Source: Jaltomata sinuosa (lineage: Eukaryota > Streptophyta > Magnoliopsida > Solanales > Solanaceae). Taken from it: a stretch of DNA of 64,000 bases. The notes below the pieces were generated by a model. That model was not told the origin of the DNA, searched no databases, and saw only the letters and a program-made list of their open reading frames with translations. The position numbers were made by a program, and so were the translations under genes. Each line of letters starts with the position of its first letter. Within the stretch, counting starts at the first letter, position 1. The DNA is taken from the NCBI GenBank assembly GCA_003996215.1, contig QJPP01007585.1, forward strand, positions 62,001-126,000. Reading direction: 5' to 3'. Below, one piece after another: positions 1-9,063 of this stretch.

Positions 1-424
1 TGAGGCTTAAATCGAGTTTGACCCGACCCGGTTCGCGACCCGGTTCGCAACCCGTTTTCTTCCAGACAGTCCGCGGTAAAACAATAATAACTTTTTACTC
101 CGAGATCAGTTGGACGTGAGGTTTTGTGCGCTGGAAACTAGACTCGTATACCTTCGATTTGGTATTTTGGGCGACTTCTAAATCTTTATATATTGAGAGA
201 AAAGCTCCGAGACATTTTACCCAAAGTTCAGAAAATTTATTAAAGGAACTTACGATAACTTTCGCCGACTTGCTTGACTTCAAAACTTATAATCCGACCA
301 AACAAATGGACCCAATACTGAAATACCGGTACTGACGAGCCTTAAGTGACTTGGGGCCGCTACAAACAAACTCTAACGGTTCAAGGAAAACGTCTACGTG
401 GACATAACCGGAAGGGTCATTACA
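1..424 (-). mobile_element. Partial Tekay-type LTR, reversed, running off the left edge
   Basis: Read on the minus strand, this stretch begins TGTAATGACC at 424 and matches the first ~400 bp of the two LTRs of the element at 23915-35944. It is therefore the 5' end of an LTR of the same Tekay/Del subfamily, in opposite orientation. Only the LTR start lies in the window, so a full element and a solo LTR cannot be told apart. It abuts coding sequence of a gag gene at 425, so it is the youngest insertion at this end. Open frames here are shadows. Confidence 0.85.
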
Positions 425-426
425 TA

Positions 427-2211
427 CTCGCTGCAGCTGAGCGAGCCCAACAATATTTGAATGTTGATGATATTGAGGATGATGTTGGGTTGGATGATGA
501 GACTTTAGTGGGTGAGGGAAGACCAATAGATATTGTTAACAATAATGCTCTAGACGATCAGAGGCCACAACAGCGAGGGAGAGGTCGACAGCAACCAAGG
601 CAATATGCTTTGGATGATGATGAGGATATCGACTTGGATGGAGTTGGTGCTACAGGAGCCATTGTTCTTCCTCCGCTAGCGCCCAGGGCCAAGTTCAATA
701 TTACTAGCACAATGATTCAGCTGTTGAATTTAAAAGGGTTGTTTCGTGGTGTGGCTTGTGATGACCCCAACAGGCACCTGATGAATTTTGTGAGCATCTG
801 CAAGTCATTTGAATTGCCGGGAGTGAATCAGATGGCCATCAGGATTAGAATGTTCCCGCTGTCTCTGTCTGATAAAGCAGCGATGTGGTTGACTGAGCTA
901 ACTCCCGATTCTATAACAACCTGGGGAGAGTTGAAAGGAGCTTTCCTAGAAAGGTTCTTTCCTCTCTCTAGGATGATACAGTTGAGGGACGAAATCAGCA
1001 ATTTCAGGCAACAACCTCATGAGGCCTTACATGAGACCTGGTTGTGGTTCAAGAAAAAGCTAATACAATGCCCAAACCATCAGTTGACCGACAATTTTTT
1101 AATGCAGACATTCTATAGGGCACTGAATTCGACTACCAAGCCGACACTGGATAACGCAGCAGGTGGAGCATTTATGGGTCTCACTTTTATGGAGGCCACA
1201 ACTATTTTGGACCGGCTCACTAAAACCAACAGGGCCTGGCATACACGGTATACAGAGGTAGAAGCTAGCACTTATGCAGTTGGTATGTCAGCAGAGCAGC
1301 GCAGGAAGGAGGAAGAGCGAGACCAAGATATGGACCATCTGAAAACGCAAATGGACCTACTGACAAAGCATTTGTTGTCAGTAGGTATTGAGAAAGTGAA
1401 AGTTGTGGGTTCCCAAAGTAGAGCAGCAGAGTCTGGGTCTGATGAGGAGGCCAATTATTTGGGTGGTTTCCAGGCTTATGGCCAAGTAAACCAAGGTCGG
1501 AATAATTACTATGAAAAGTCGGGTTATAAGAGTCGAGATCAAGGTGATTGGAGGAGCAAAGATGACAGAGGTGGATTATATATACCACCTGGTGATCGTG
1601 ACAAAGCTAGCAATGAGTCAGGGACGTCTAAACTGGAGAATATGATGGCTAAGATGTTGTTGAAGGTAGAATCGACTGACTCCGGGGTAAAGGAGATGAG
1701 GACTGAATTATCAGCAATGAGTCAGGTGGTGAATTCACATTCCACCTCAATCAAGCAATTAGAGCAACAAATGAGTCAAATCTCGGCGTCTCTAAATCAA
1801 AGGAAGACAAGTACCTTGCCGGATGACACCATTCAAAACCCGAGAAATGATGGGAGTTGTATGGCGATCACTACGAGAAGCGGTAAAACATTATCGAAAT
1901 CACATCCAGTAATTCAGACTCAGAAAGGTGATATTGCGGATGAAAATGTGGTAGAGGATGCTACTCAAGTGCTCACGGACAAAGGCAAGGAAGTTGAAAA
2001 ACTTCCAACTATGATGCCTCGACCACCTCCTCCTTTCCCACAACGGTTAAAGAAAAAAGTGGAAGATAGCAAGTTCCACAAGTTCATGACAATGCTCAAG
2101 CAGATATCAGTGAACATCCCACTGGTGGACGCTCTTGAGCAAATGCCCGGATATGCCAAGTTCATGAAGGACTTGATTTCCAAGAAGAAGTTAGTAAGCT
2201 TTAAACCGTAA
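427..2211 (+). CDS. gag: Athila-type Gag polyprotein, 5' partial
   Basis: About 594 codons remain open in one frame. The capsid-like retrotransposon gag domain covers roughly nt 690-1200, with the family-typical stretches around AAMWLTELTPDSITTW and FLERFFP. A charged middle part and a heptad-like segment (nt 1630-1800) follow. No CCHC zinc knuckle is visible, as is usual in Athila gag. The protein would form the particle that packages element RNA. The N-terminus is lost at 424, so no genuine start codon is present and an apparent start at 346 lies in the foreign LTR. The frame ends at TAA (2209-2211) and continues in the same frame into protease, so that single stop separates gag from PR. 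Confidence 0.8.
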   Translation, partial: LAAAERAQQYLNVDDIEDDVGLDDETLVGEGRPIDIVNNNALDDQRPQQRGRGRQQPRQYALDDDEDIDLDGVGATGAIVLPPLAPRAKFNITSTMIQLLNLKGLFRGVACDDPNRHLMNFVSICKSFELPGVNQMAIRIRMFPLSLSDKAAMWLTELTPDSITTWGELKGAFLERFFPLSRMIQLRDEISNFRQQPHEALHETWLWFKKKLIQCPNHQLTDNFLMQTFYRALNSTTKPTLDNAAGGAFMGLTFMEATTILDRLTKTNRAWHTRYTEVEASTYAVGMSAEQRRKEEERDQDMDHLKTQMDLLTKHLLSVGIEKVKVVGSQSRAAESGSDEEANYLGGFQAYGQVNQGRNNYYEKSGYKSRDQGDWRSKDDRGGLYIPPGDRDKASNESGTSKLENMMAKMLLKVESTDSGVKEMRTELSAMSQVVNSHSTSIKQLEQQMSQISASLNQRKTSTLPDDTIQNPRNDGSCMAITTRSGKTLSKSHPVIQTQKGDIADENVVEDATQVLTDKGKEVEKLPTMMPRPPPPFPQRLKKKVEDSKFHKFMTMLKQISVNIPLVDALEQMPGYAKFMKDLISKKKLVSFKP

Positions 2212-2253
2212 GATAACCTCCACCACTGCAGTGCTATTTCTTCAAGATCGTTA

Positions 2254-3021
2254 GTGCAAAAGAAAGAAGATCCAGGTGCTTTTACTGTTCCCTGTACAAT
2301 CGGGAAGTTCAATTTTGAAAAAGCCTTATGTGATCTTGGTGCTAGCATCAACTTGATGCCGCTAGCAGTCTATAAGCAGTTGGGCTTGGGAGCCCCCAAA
2401 CCAACTACCATGAGGGTGTTAATGGACGACCGTTCAGTAAAGCAACCAGTGGGAATATTGTATGATGTGCTAGTGAAGATTGGTAAGTTTATATTCCCAG
2501 CTGACTTTGTAATCTTAGATTGCGAAATGGACTTTGAAGTTCCAATAATCTTGGGACGGCCATTGTTAGCCACTGCAAGAGTGTTGGTCGACATGGAAAG
2601 AAATGAACTGACATTCAGACTGAACAATGAATTGGTCAAGTTTGATGTGTGTAAATTGATGAAGCCACCAAGAGACATGAGGGTGGTCTCGGTTATCAAT
2701 GTTATTGATGAAGCCCTTACGGATGGGCATATTGAGGAGAAGGGTGTTTTTGATACCCTAGTTGTTATGAGGAGGATGTTGGGATCGCAGGTAGAGAAAC
2801 CTATAGATGCAGGCGGTGAGAACAAATCAAAGAAAAGAAAACACCGGAAGAGAACCAACAAGGAAAAAGAGTTAGAAAGAGTGACGAAGTTGTCTCGAAT
2901 AGCCGAGGAGCCGATAAAAGAGAAAGTTGGAGCTCAACTGGCTGATGTTGCTTGCACCTGTTACAGAGACTACTTCTACCTTGGAGACCCCGACGGTCTC
3001 CAATATCGTACCAGATTCTGA
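2254..3021 (+). CDS. Athila-type retropepsin-like aspartic protease
   Basis: The domain runs from DPGAFTVPCTIG through the active-site region CDLGASINLMP (Asp codon 2332-2334) to IILGRPLLATA, the diagnostic C-terminal motif of Athila/Tat proteases. The catalytic triplet reads Asp-Leu-Gly, normal for this lineage, where gypsy elements elsewhere have Asp-Ser/Thr-Gly. It would cleave the Gag precursor. It shares the gag frame after one stop and 42 nt. A Lys/Arg-rich tail (nt 2815-2900) ends at the stop, where a full element would lead on into reverse transcriptase; that part is missing. The first Met (2254) need not be a true start, since a fused product is expected. Confidence 0.8.
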   Translation: MQKKEDPGAFTVPCTIGKFNFEKALCDLGASINLMPLAVYKQLGLGAPKPTTMRVLMDDRSVKQPVGILYDVLVKIGKFIFPADFVILDCEMDFEVPIILGRPLLATARVLVDMERNELTFRLNNELVKFDVCKLMKPPRDMRVVSVINVIDEALTDGHIEEKGVFDTLVVMRRMLGSQVEKPIDAGGENKSKKRKHRKRTNKEKELERVTKLSRIAEEPIKEKVGAQLADVACTCYRDYFYLGDPDGLQYRTRF

Positions 3022-4637
3022 GGCCTAAGGGCTTCACAGTTATTCCTTTCTCTCACAGTTTTAGCTTTCACATGTATGCATTGTAGACAATGCATGAGTC
3101 TAAGTTGAGGGTGTTGGGATACCTGTGAGTCCATCACCTCCGAGGGTTTTTGTTGTCGTGTTTCTTTTCCCTCGGTGTGCTATCTAGTAGAACCGCCATG
3201 TTTAGGTTGTCATTTTAAATTTTGTTTGTGTTGTATTGTGGTGTCTATAGCAAGCATGGCTTTTTGCAAGTTGGATTAAAAAGGAGCCCCTTACAAAAAA
3301 AATGTTGAATTTGTACTTGTGTTTGAAATGATTGACTGTTCTGGATCTCTGAATGTCATTGAATGTATGTGATTGTAATAATTGTGCTTAAGCCAAACTG
3401 TTGTTTTGATAGTTGGTAGTGGTATGGTTTCTTGGTGCCAAGTGTGTGTGAGCTTATTGTTATAAACTCTTACTCTGTGCATGCATCTAGAACTTGCCCG
3501 GTCTATTTTGTTAAGCTTGAAGTTGGTTGCTTAGGAAAGGATCACAAGCCCTTTTTGTGTGCAGTCCACTTAGCCTAAAAGACTATCCAAATGTAAATAA
3601 CCCCTTTTGATCCATGTTTGAGCAAAAGTTGACTTTATTCTTGCGATAACCTATTACCCTTCCCTTTTTAACTTTGAGTCTTTATTTTGGCCCTGGTCCC
3701 TCCTTGGACATCGTGCACCTCAACTCAGGCAACTAGCCTAAGTTGAGGGTGGCTACTGTAGAGGTACATGATAAGAAAAATGGGGTTAAGTTGACTTTGT
3801 TCTTCCGATAACCTCTTACCTTTCCCTTTTAAACTTTGAGTCTCTATTTTGGCTCTGGTCCTTCCTTGGACATCATGCACCTCAACTCAGGCAATCAGCC
3901 TAAATTGAGGGTGGCTACTATAAAGGTAAATGATAAGAAAATGGGATTGTTCTTAATTGGTTGTTGTTGGGATAGAAAGTGCAGGTGTGTGCCAAATGAA
4001 AAGTCAGAAAAAGAACTGAAAAAGAAAGAAAAAGAGTTATCATGTTAAAAAGGCCACACCTGTAGCAAGAAATAAGGAAATCAAAGGTGATTATGAGTGG
4101 ATGTAAAAAGGTTGAATGGAAATAATAGGTCAATGATTACAAGGAGGTTTTAGTCACTATTCCCTAAATGTATCCTACCTGCACCCGAAGCCTCATTACA
4201 AGCAAAAACAAGTCATGTAGTGATCCTGAGCGGCTTTCTAAAAAAACTGAAACAGAATAGCAAGGGCAAGCTTATGGCATTGCATGTGCATTGTTTGAAA
4301 TCGTTTGTGAGTGTGAGCGCCTTACCTAGTCCCAAATCTTGTGTATGTGACTTCTTTGTGGTGAGGGCACCGAGATTTCTGTATCAACCATTGACTATTG
4401 GGATAGTTGTTGTGTGTGTATGTAGAATATTCTATCATATCGGAATGACATGTTTGGATACTTGCAAGTTAGCATTTCAAACATTTGTGTGCTACCGGGG
4501 GGATTGATTTAAATTTAATAAACTGTTGAGTGGCCATGATTTGCTAGAGATATGTGTTTGTATTCTAAGTTGAGTCGTTATTTTGTTTTTGTTGTCATGT
4601 TTCTTGAGGACAAGCTAACATTTTAAGTTGAGGGTGT
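3022..4637 (+). other. Noncoding 3' internal region of the Athila-type element
   Basis: There is no convincing coding sequence in these 1.6 kb. The region carries four copies of a purine tract resembling TAAGTTGAGGGTG, at about 3102, 3739, 3899 and 4624. The last lies directly before the LTR at 4638 and is the likely polypurine tract for plus-strand priming. Such long spacers between pol and the 3' LTR are known in Athila. Small open frames at 3836-4048 and 4220-4507 show no protein signature. Confidence 0.65.
3629..3952 (+). repeat. Tandem duplication of about 162 bp
   Basis: Two imperfect copies (3629-3790 and 3791-3952) each start TTGACTTTRTTCTTSCGATAACC, split here only for description, and end at GATAAGAAAAATGGG or close to it. 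Each carries its own purine-rich TAAGTTGAGGGTGG-like tract, so the duplication multiplied polypurine-tract-like sequence inside the element. Confidence 0.8.
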
Positions 4638-4803
4638 TGATGTGCCGGGATTCTACGGCATATTTGACGCCTTTAACTAAGAATACTCGCGAGTTTTCAA
4701 GCAAATTTTATGGTTTTTGATGTTTTATTGTTATATTTGCAGGGAATGGATCTAGAGATGGAAACGGAAGAAAAAATATTCAAAAACCTCAACTGGTTAA
4801 GTC

Positions 4804-5203
4804 TGACGGCTGGCATGACTGACCGTCACACCTGTGACTGGCCGTCAGCCAGGCCGCCAGGACGAGACAGCAAGTTCATCGAGCACTGGCTAGGAGTGAC
4901 GGCCCATCTGACGGCCCGTCACTGGCCTGACGGACCGTCACCCAGGCCACCAAGATAAAATAGAAAACAAATGCACATAAAACGCACTCCTCAAATACGT
5001 TTTACCCTATATACATGTAAGTCGTCGAGCAGGTGACGACTTACCTGAAAATTTGTCATAAAATGCATTTGGGAAATTCGATTTACCCTATAAAGTTGTA
5101 AGTCCTCACCTGTTGGACGACTTACCTGAATATTTGCCTGGGAGCTCACTGTTTAGCTGTGACGGCCAGTCACATACATGACGGTCCGTCAGGCGACCCG
5201 TCA
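4804..5203 (+). promoter_or_regulatory. Cluster of TGACG/CGTCA motifs in the Athila-type LTR
   Basis: Twelve TGACG or CGTCA pentamers lie in 400 bp, at 4804, 4824, 4843, 4897, 4909, 4917, 4928, 4936, 5160, 5179, 5187 and 5199, with one more in the hairpin at 5034. Three pairs form 13-bp palindromes: TGACGGCCCGTCA (4909), TGACGGACCGTCA (4928) and TGACGGTCCGTCA (5179). TGACG is the core bound by plant TGA-type bZIP factors (as-1 element). The cluster ends about 50 bp before the TATA box, where upstream activators belong. Binding is inferred. Confidence 0.55.
5017..5125 (+). repeat. Duplicated hairpin in the LTR
   Basis: GTAAGTCGTC (5017-5026) pairs with GACGACTTAC (5035-5044) around an 8-nt loop. 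A second copy at 5098-5107 and 5116-5125 has the same loop length and one mismatch. Both sit in a repeated context (TTTACCCTATA before, CTTACCTGAA after) and lie upstream of the TATA box. Confidence 0.6.
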
Positions 5204-5255
5204 AGGCAAAGCGGGATTCCGAAAATTCTATTTTTGGACTTTATTTCCTGGACTA

Positions 5256-5264
5256 CTATAAATA
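5256..5264 (+). promoter_or_regulatory. TATA box of the Athila-type LTR
   Basis: CTATAAATA lies roughly 620 bp into the LTR, downstream of the TGACG cluster, in good plant TATA context. Transcription would start about 30 bp further on, making 4638 to about 5290 the U3 region. Confidence 0.6.
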
Positions 5265-6185
5265 CCCTGTGTTAGGGTTATTTTATTATCTATTACCCAA
5301 TATTTCTAGAGACTATTTTGAGCAACTTTTTGAGAGGAAAAATATGACATACACATTTCTTTCTTCTTCTTCGATTACTCTTGGGATTTTTGGCTTCTTG
5401 TTCTTGGATAATTGAAGTAAAATTCATACTATTTGTAAGAATCCTTCTCTTATTATGAATATGATTTTTTTCTATTTCTTTAATAGCATGAGTAGCTAAT
5501 TTCCCACAACTAGGTTTGTGGGAGCCATGGCAAAGGTAGCAATATAGATTTCGGGTAGCATTGGGTTAAATTTATATGTTGTCATGTGGTTAATCATTCG
5601 TTATTTACGTTTTCTAATGGTTGCAAACATTAGAACATACCTAGGTTTTATTTGCTTGAACAAAGAGATTAAAACCGGGAAATTTGATTAACTACGAGGA
5701 TTCGAGACTACCAATTCTCGTCTTATGATTAATGTTGTAACTAGATTACTCTACTTGATGTTTAGGATTGAAATAAGAAATTTCACCTTTTCAAGTTTGA
5801 GAGAATTGAAAAGGAAATTCGTCTATTTGGTAGAGAAACGTTTAGATGATACCATTAATTCAATCACATCGTGATATACATATAGAAAGAACCCGATTAA
5901 GCTTTGAGTTGAAATTGTTACGACGCCATAGTGAACACTTCCCTAGTTCATTCTCGCATTGATTATAAACTCTTGAAAATTTGTTGCTTGTTAGTTAACT
6001 TGTGCGAATTTGACATTTAACTCCCTCCCCCAAATTACCGGAAACTATCGATTACTAGTCAACTAAATTACTAACGATTTAATTTACACTCTATTCCCTG
6101 TGGGATCGACCCCAACCTTGGTTGGGTTCTATATTTGACGACGACCGCTTGCGCTTCTTAATTAAAGTGTAATTTGGGCGTATTA

Positions 6186-6288
6186 GAGACCTAGCGAGAT
6201 ATGTGGGCCTAGTATCCATAGTTGTTTGAGCCTTCAGGTACCTCTTTCTTCTTGACTTTCGAGGAAGAAGGTCCTTTTTAGTAGTGGA
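6186..6288 (+). pseudogene. pol: Remnant of the chromodomain end of Tekay pol
   Basis: The frame corresponds to the last ~34 codons of the polyprotein, ending LFEPSGTSFFLTFEE and a stop just before the LTR, as at 32430-32522. Three in-frame TAG codons interrupt it. The upstream pol is absent because the Athila-type element is inserted here. Confidence 0.75.
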
Positions 6289-8052
6289 TGATGTAATGAC
6301 CCTTCCGTTAATTTTTGCGTTCACGCCTTTCTTGTACTGTTAGAGTCTTCCTGTAGCAGCCCAAGTCATTTATAGCTTGTTGGGACTGGTGGTTCGGTGC
6401 CCTGGCCGTTCATTTGGTCGTTACGGTCGTTTGCCTGTTTTAGAACTTTAACTTAGGAATCTGTTGACTTTAGTCAACATTCTTAGCTAACCTATTGAGA
6501 ATGGAATTCTGACAGTTCCATTAGCTCCAGAACATTGAGTTTGGTCTAGTTGGACCTTTAGTCGAGGCCTGAGAACTTTCGGTGTGGGTTTTTTATTGAT
6601 TCTTCTATTTTCAGGCCATTTGGAGTTGAAAGTGTAACTTTGGTCAGCTTTCGATGATCGGAGGATCAGATTTGAAATTCGACGATTCCATCAGCTCCGG
6701 AATGATGAATTTGGGTAAGGTCGGTGGTTGGTTTGGGTCCCGGATGAGTCAGGCTCATTTTGGCTAGTTGGTTGGTTTTAGTTAGTGTTGACTTGGGTCA
6801 ACATTTCTCCGGAACGACCTCGTATGGAAGTTTCATCAATCAAGTTGAGTTTGGAACGTCGTTTTCACTCTATTAGCATTATTGGTTTTTGATTATCGGG
6901 TTCCGATTGTGCCTAGAACACCCCGTAGAAAAGTCTAGTACAGCTGGTTTTTCTGCACCTGTAGGGCTTCAGCGCCAACGGCGCCCAGGCAGCGCGAGCG
7001 CGCTAGCCTATGGCCTGCCCTTGTGCGTGATGGCGCCTGACCACCGCCGATGGCGCCTAGGCCAGCACCTGCCGGCCAGCGCGATAGCACCCTCCTGGCG
7101 CAATGGGGCCATGTCTCCTGGCTTCCTTTAGCTCGATGGCACTGGTTTAGCGCTATAGTGCTGACCAGCGACCAGCAACTATATATCTCTTGGCACTTCG
7201 ATTTTCCAGCTTTATTTCTATCACGACCCAGGCCGTCGTAAGTGGCACCCACCCAACCCTCGGATGAGTGAACCATTATAGTCCAACTCTTAGCCTAGCC
7301 TATCAGCTTAAAACCAGTGCAGAAATGTAATCTAACATTCAATCATAAATAAAACCAACTCTATAAATAAAATAAACTGCGGAAATCCCTCCCTAGAATC
7401 TGAAAGTCATCGTACCAAAAACATCTACCAAAAACTAGAGTAGGGGGATGCAACCCCAAATATAGAAATAATCTGAGCCAGAACAAATAGGCTACAACTC
7501 AACTAGATGGACACCAAGGCAGCTCGGTCGATAGCTCACCCTTGATATCTCGGAAAGTCAGGCCTACAAGTGAGGTCGTGCGTCAACCGCCGAAAGATTT
7601 CCTGTACTCACAAAAAGACAAGCAAGTGCAGTATCAGTACACAACCACCGTGTACTTGTAGGATCTTCATCCAGTTCCAAATAAACAATGTATGAGTAGC
7701 ACAAAAACCAAGTAAGAGTACAGAAAAACACATAGGCAAGTCAACAGGTATTCCTAGACTACAAGTCTCTACCTAACTTGACCCACATGTAAACCACTTC
7801 ACAGTTATGATCAATAATCTACAACAATAACAGTCATATTGCGTTACATATCCCGGATCCACCCTGGATCCCTTCTAGACAACACATAAGTGTCAGACAT
7901 ACAACCTGGTCTACACCAAGACCAAAACTCATAACACAATACAATAACCCGGCCTCTCAAGGACCAAAATGCACAACCACAATTCGAGTTCACAACTCGG
8001 TCCACTCAAGGAACCATTAAATAAGGATGCGATCAACATAATAAAGTCAACC

Positions 8053-8200
8053 CATACCAGGCGTGGTACCCGATCCAACCGTTAGTATTATCCCATACCA
8101 GGCGTGGTACCCGAGCCAACCATTAGTATATTTTGTACCAGGCATAGTACCCGAGCCAACCGTTAGTATTATACCGTACCAGGCGTGATATTTGAGCCAA
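8053..8200 (-). repeat. Tandem 41-bp repeats with near-palindromic core
   Basis: Four imperfect units carry TACCAGGCGTGGTA, itself nearly palindromic, followed by CCCGAGCCAACC and GTTAGTAT. They lie inside the solo LTR. The open frame across them is repetitive and not a gene. Confidence 0.8.
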
Positions 8201-8945
8201 CCAAATGTCAAACAATCCACAGTCACAAAATGAACAAGCAACTTGTAAACCAACAAGCACAATACAATGTTCAAATTACCAGACTGCTAAATAGGACTAT
8301 TAGTCATTCCTAATTATTCCCTAAGCAATGCATCTCATACAAATACTTAGATAAGAGTACTTAAACACACAAAGCATACAGGAAGCAAACCATCACCTAC
8401 CACAAAATGATCCAAAGCTCTACTCAACCGGAGCTTTCCCGTTTCCCAAAGTTCTAACCGGTTCTTGGTCTAAAACAATGCACAATAACCAAGAATCAAT
8501 CTTTATGGCCTAAATTTCACCCGGATTACGCAAAATCCCAAACCCCAGGCCACCCATGATTATCCCACCCCTTTTTTCCGAGCTTTCCCACCATTAATTC
8601 ACCTAGTTCTACCGTTCTTATGGAAACAATTAGGGAATTAAGGTCACATGATCATAAAGTAGTGGAATTAAGAACACCCAAGAACTTCTACATTTAGAAT
8701 CCCCCTCTTTACCTAGATTCTACCATCCCTAAGTCATTCCAAACCCTTCCCCAAGTCTACTCCTAGAAATTATACCACATAGGAAAAGTAGTACGGAGTT
8801 CGGGGAGTAGAAACCTTACCTTTGGGAGGAAAAACGATGAAGAATGGAGGAAATTCGCCTGAAATAGCCCTAGCCCTTCTCCCAAATAAACTTGTGAAAA
8901 CTGAATGTTTTTGGGGAATATTTCTGCATTAAATCCCATCACGCT

Positions 8946-9063
8946 CCGCTATAGCGGTCCACTCCATTATAGCGGTACCGCCGTAGCAGAGTCAAATGCT
9001 ATGGCGGAGGTTGACCGACTTGACTTCCGCTATAGCGGTAATTTTTTCGCTATAGCAGAGGTC
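8946..9063. repeat. CCGCTATAGCGG palindrome cluster
   Basis: Perfect 12-bp palindromes CCGCTATAGCGG occur at 8946-8957 and 9027-9038, with degraded copies (TATAGCGG, GCTATGGCGG, CGCTATAGC) between and after. They sit in the first quarter of the solo LTR on its own strand, where U3 control sequence is expected. Confidence 0.6.

Larger units (their letters stand above)
425..6185 (+). mobile_element. Athila-type Ty3/gypsy element with gag and protease only (5' truncated)
   Basis: The order is gag (427-2211), protease (2254-3021), a long noncoding 3' region (3022-4637) and a 3' LTR (4638-6185). Reverse transcriptase, RNase H and integrase are absent: nothing between 3022 and 4637 resembles them. 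This makes it a non-autonomous relative of Athila that would need enzymes from another element. The 5' LTR and gag start were cut off by the reversed LTR at 1-424. On the right it ends inside the chromodomain tail of another gypsy element, so it inserted there. Its right-flank 5 bp are GAGAC; the matching left duplication is out of view. Confidence 0.8.
4638..6185 (+). repeat. 3' LTR of the Athila-type element
   Basis: It starts TGATGTGCCGGG just after a polypurine tract and ends GGGCGTATTA, close to the inverted-repeat form TGAT...ATCA. The right part contains CCCTGTGGGATCGACCC, a sequence typical of the downstream end of Athila/Tat LTRs. Length is 1,548 bp. It contains a TATA box (5256-5264), a dense cluster of TGACG motifs upstream of it, and paired hairpins. 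The partner 5' LTR is not in the window. Confidence 0.75.

Noticed and set aside
3836..4507. Open frames of 70 and 95 codons after the Athila-type protease
   Set aside because: They lie in the repeat-containing 3' spacer and show no similarity to RT, integrase or an envelope-like protein.
8047..8274. 75-codon minus-strand frame with repeated peptide
   Set aside because: It is the translation of the 41-bp tandem repeats in the solo LTR.
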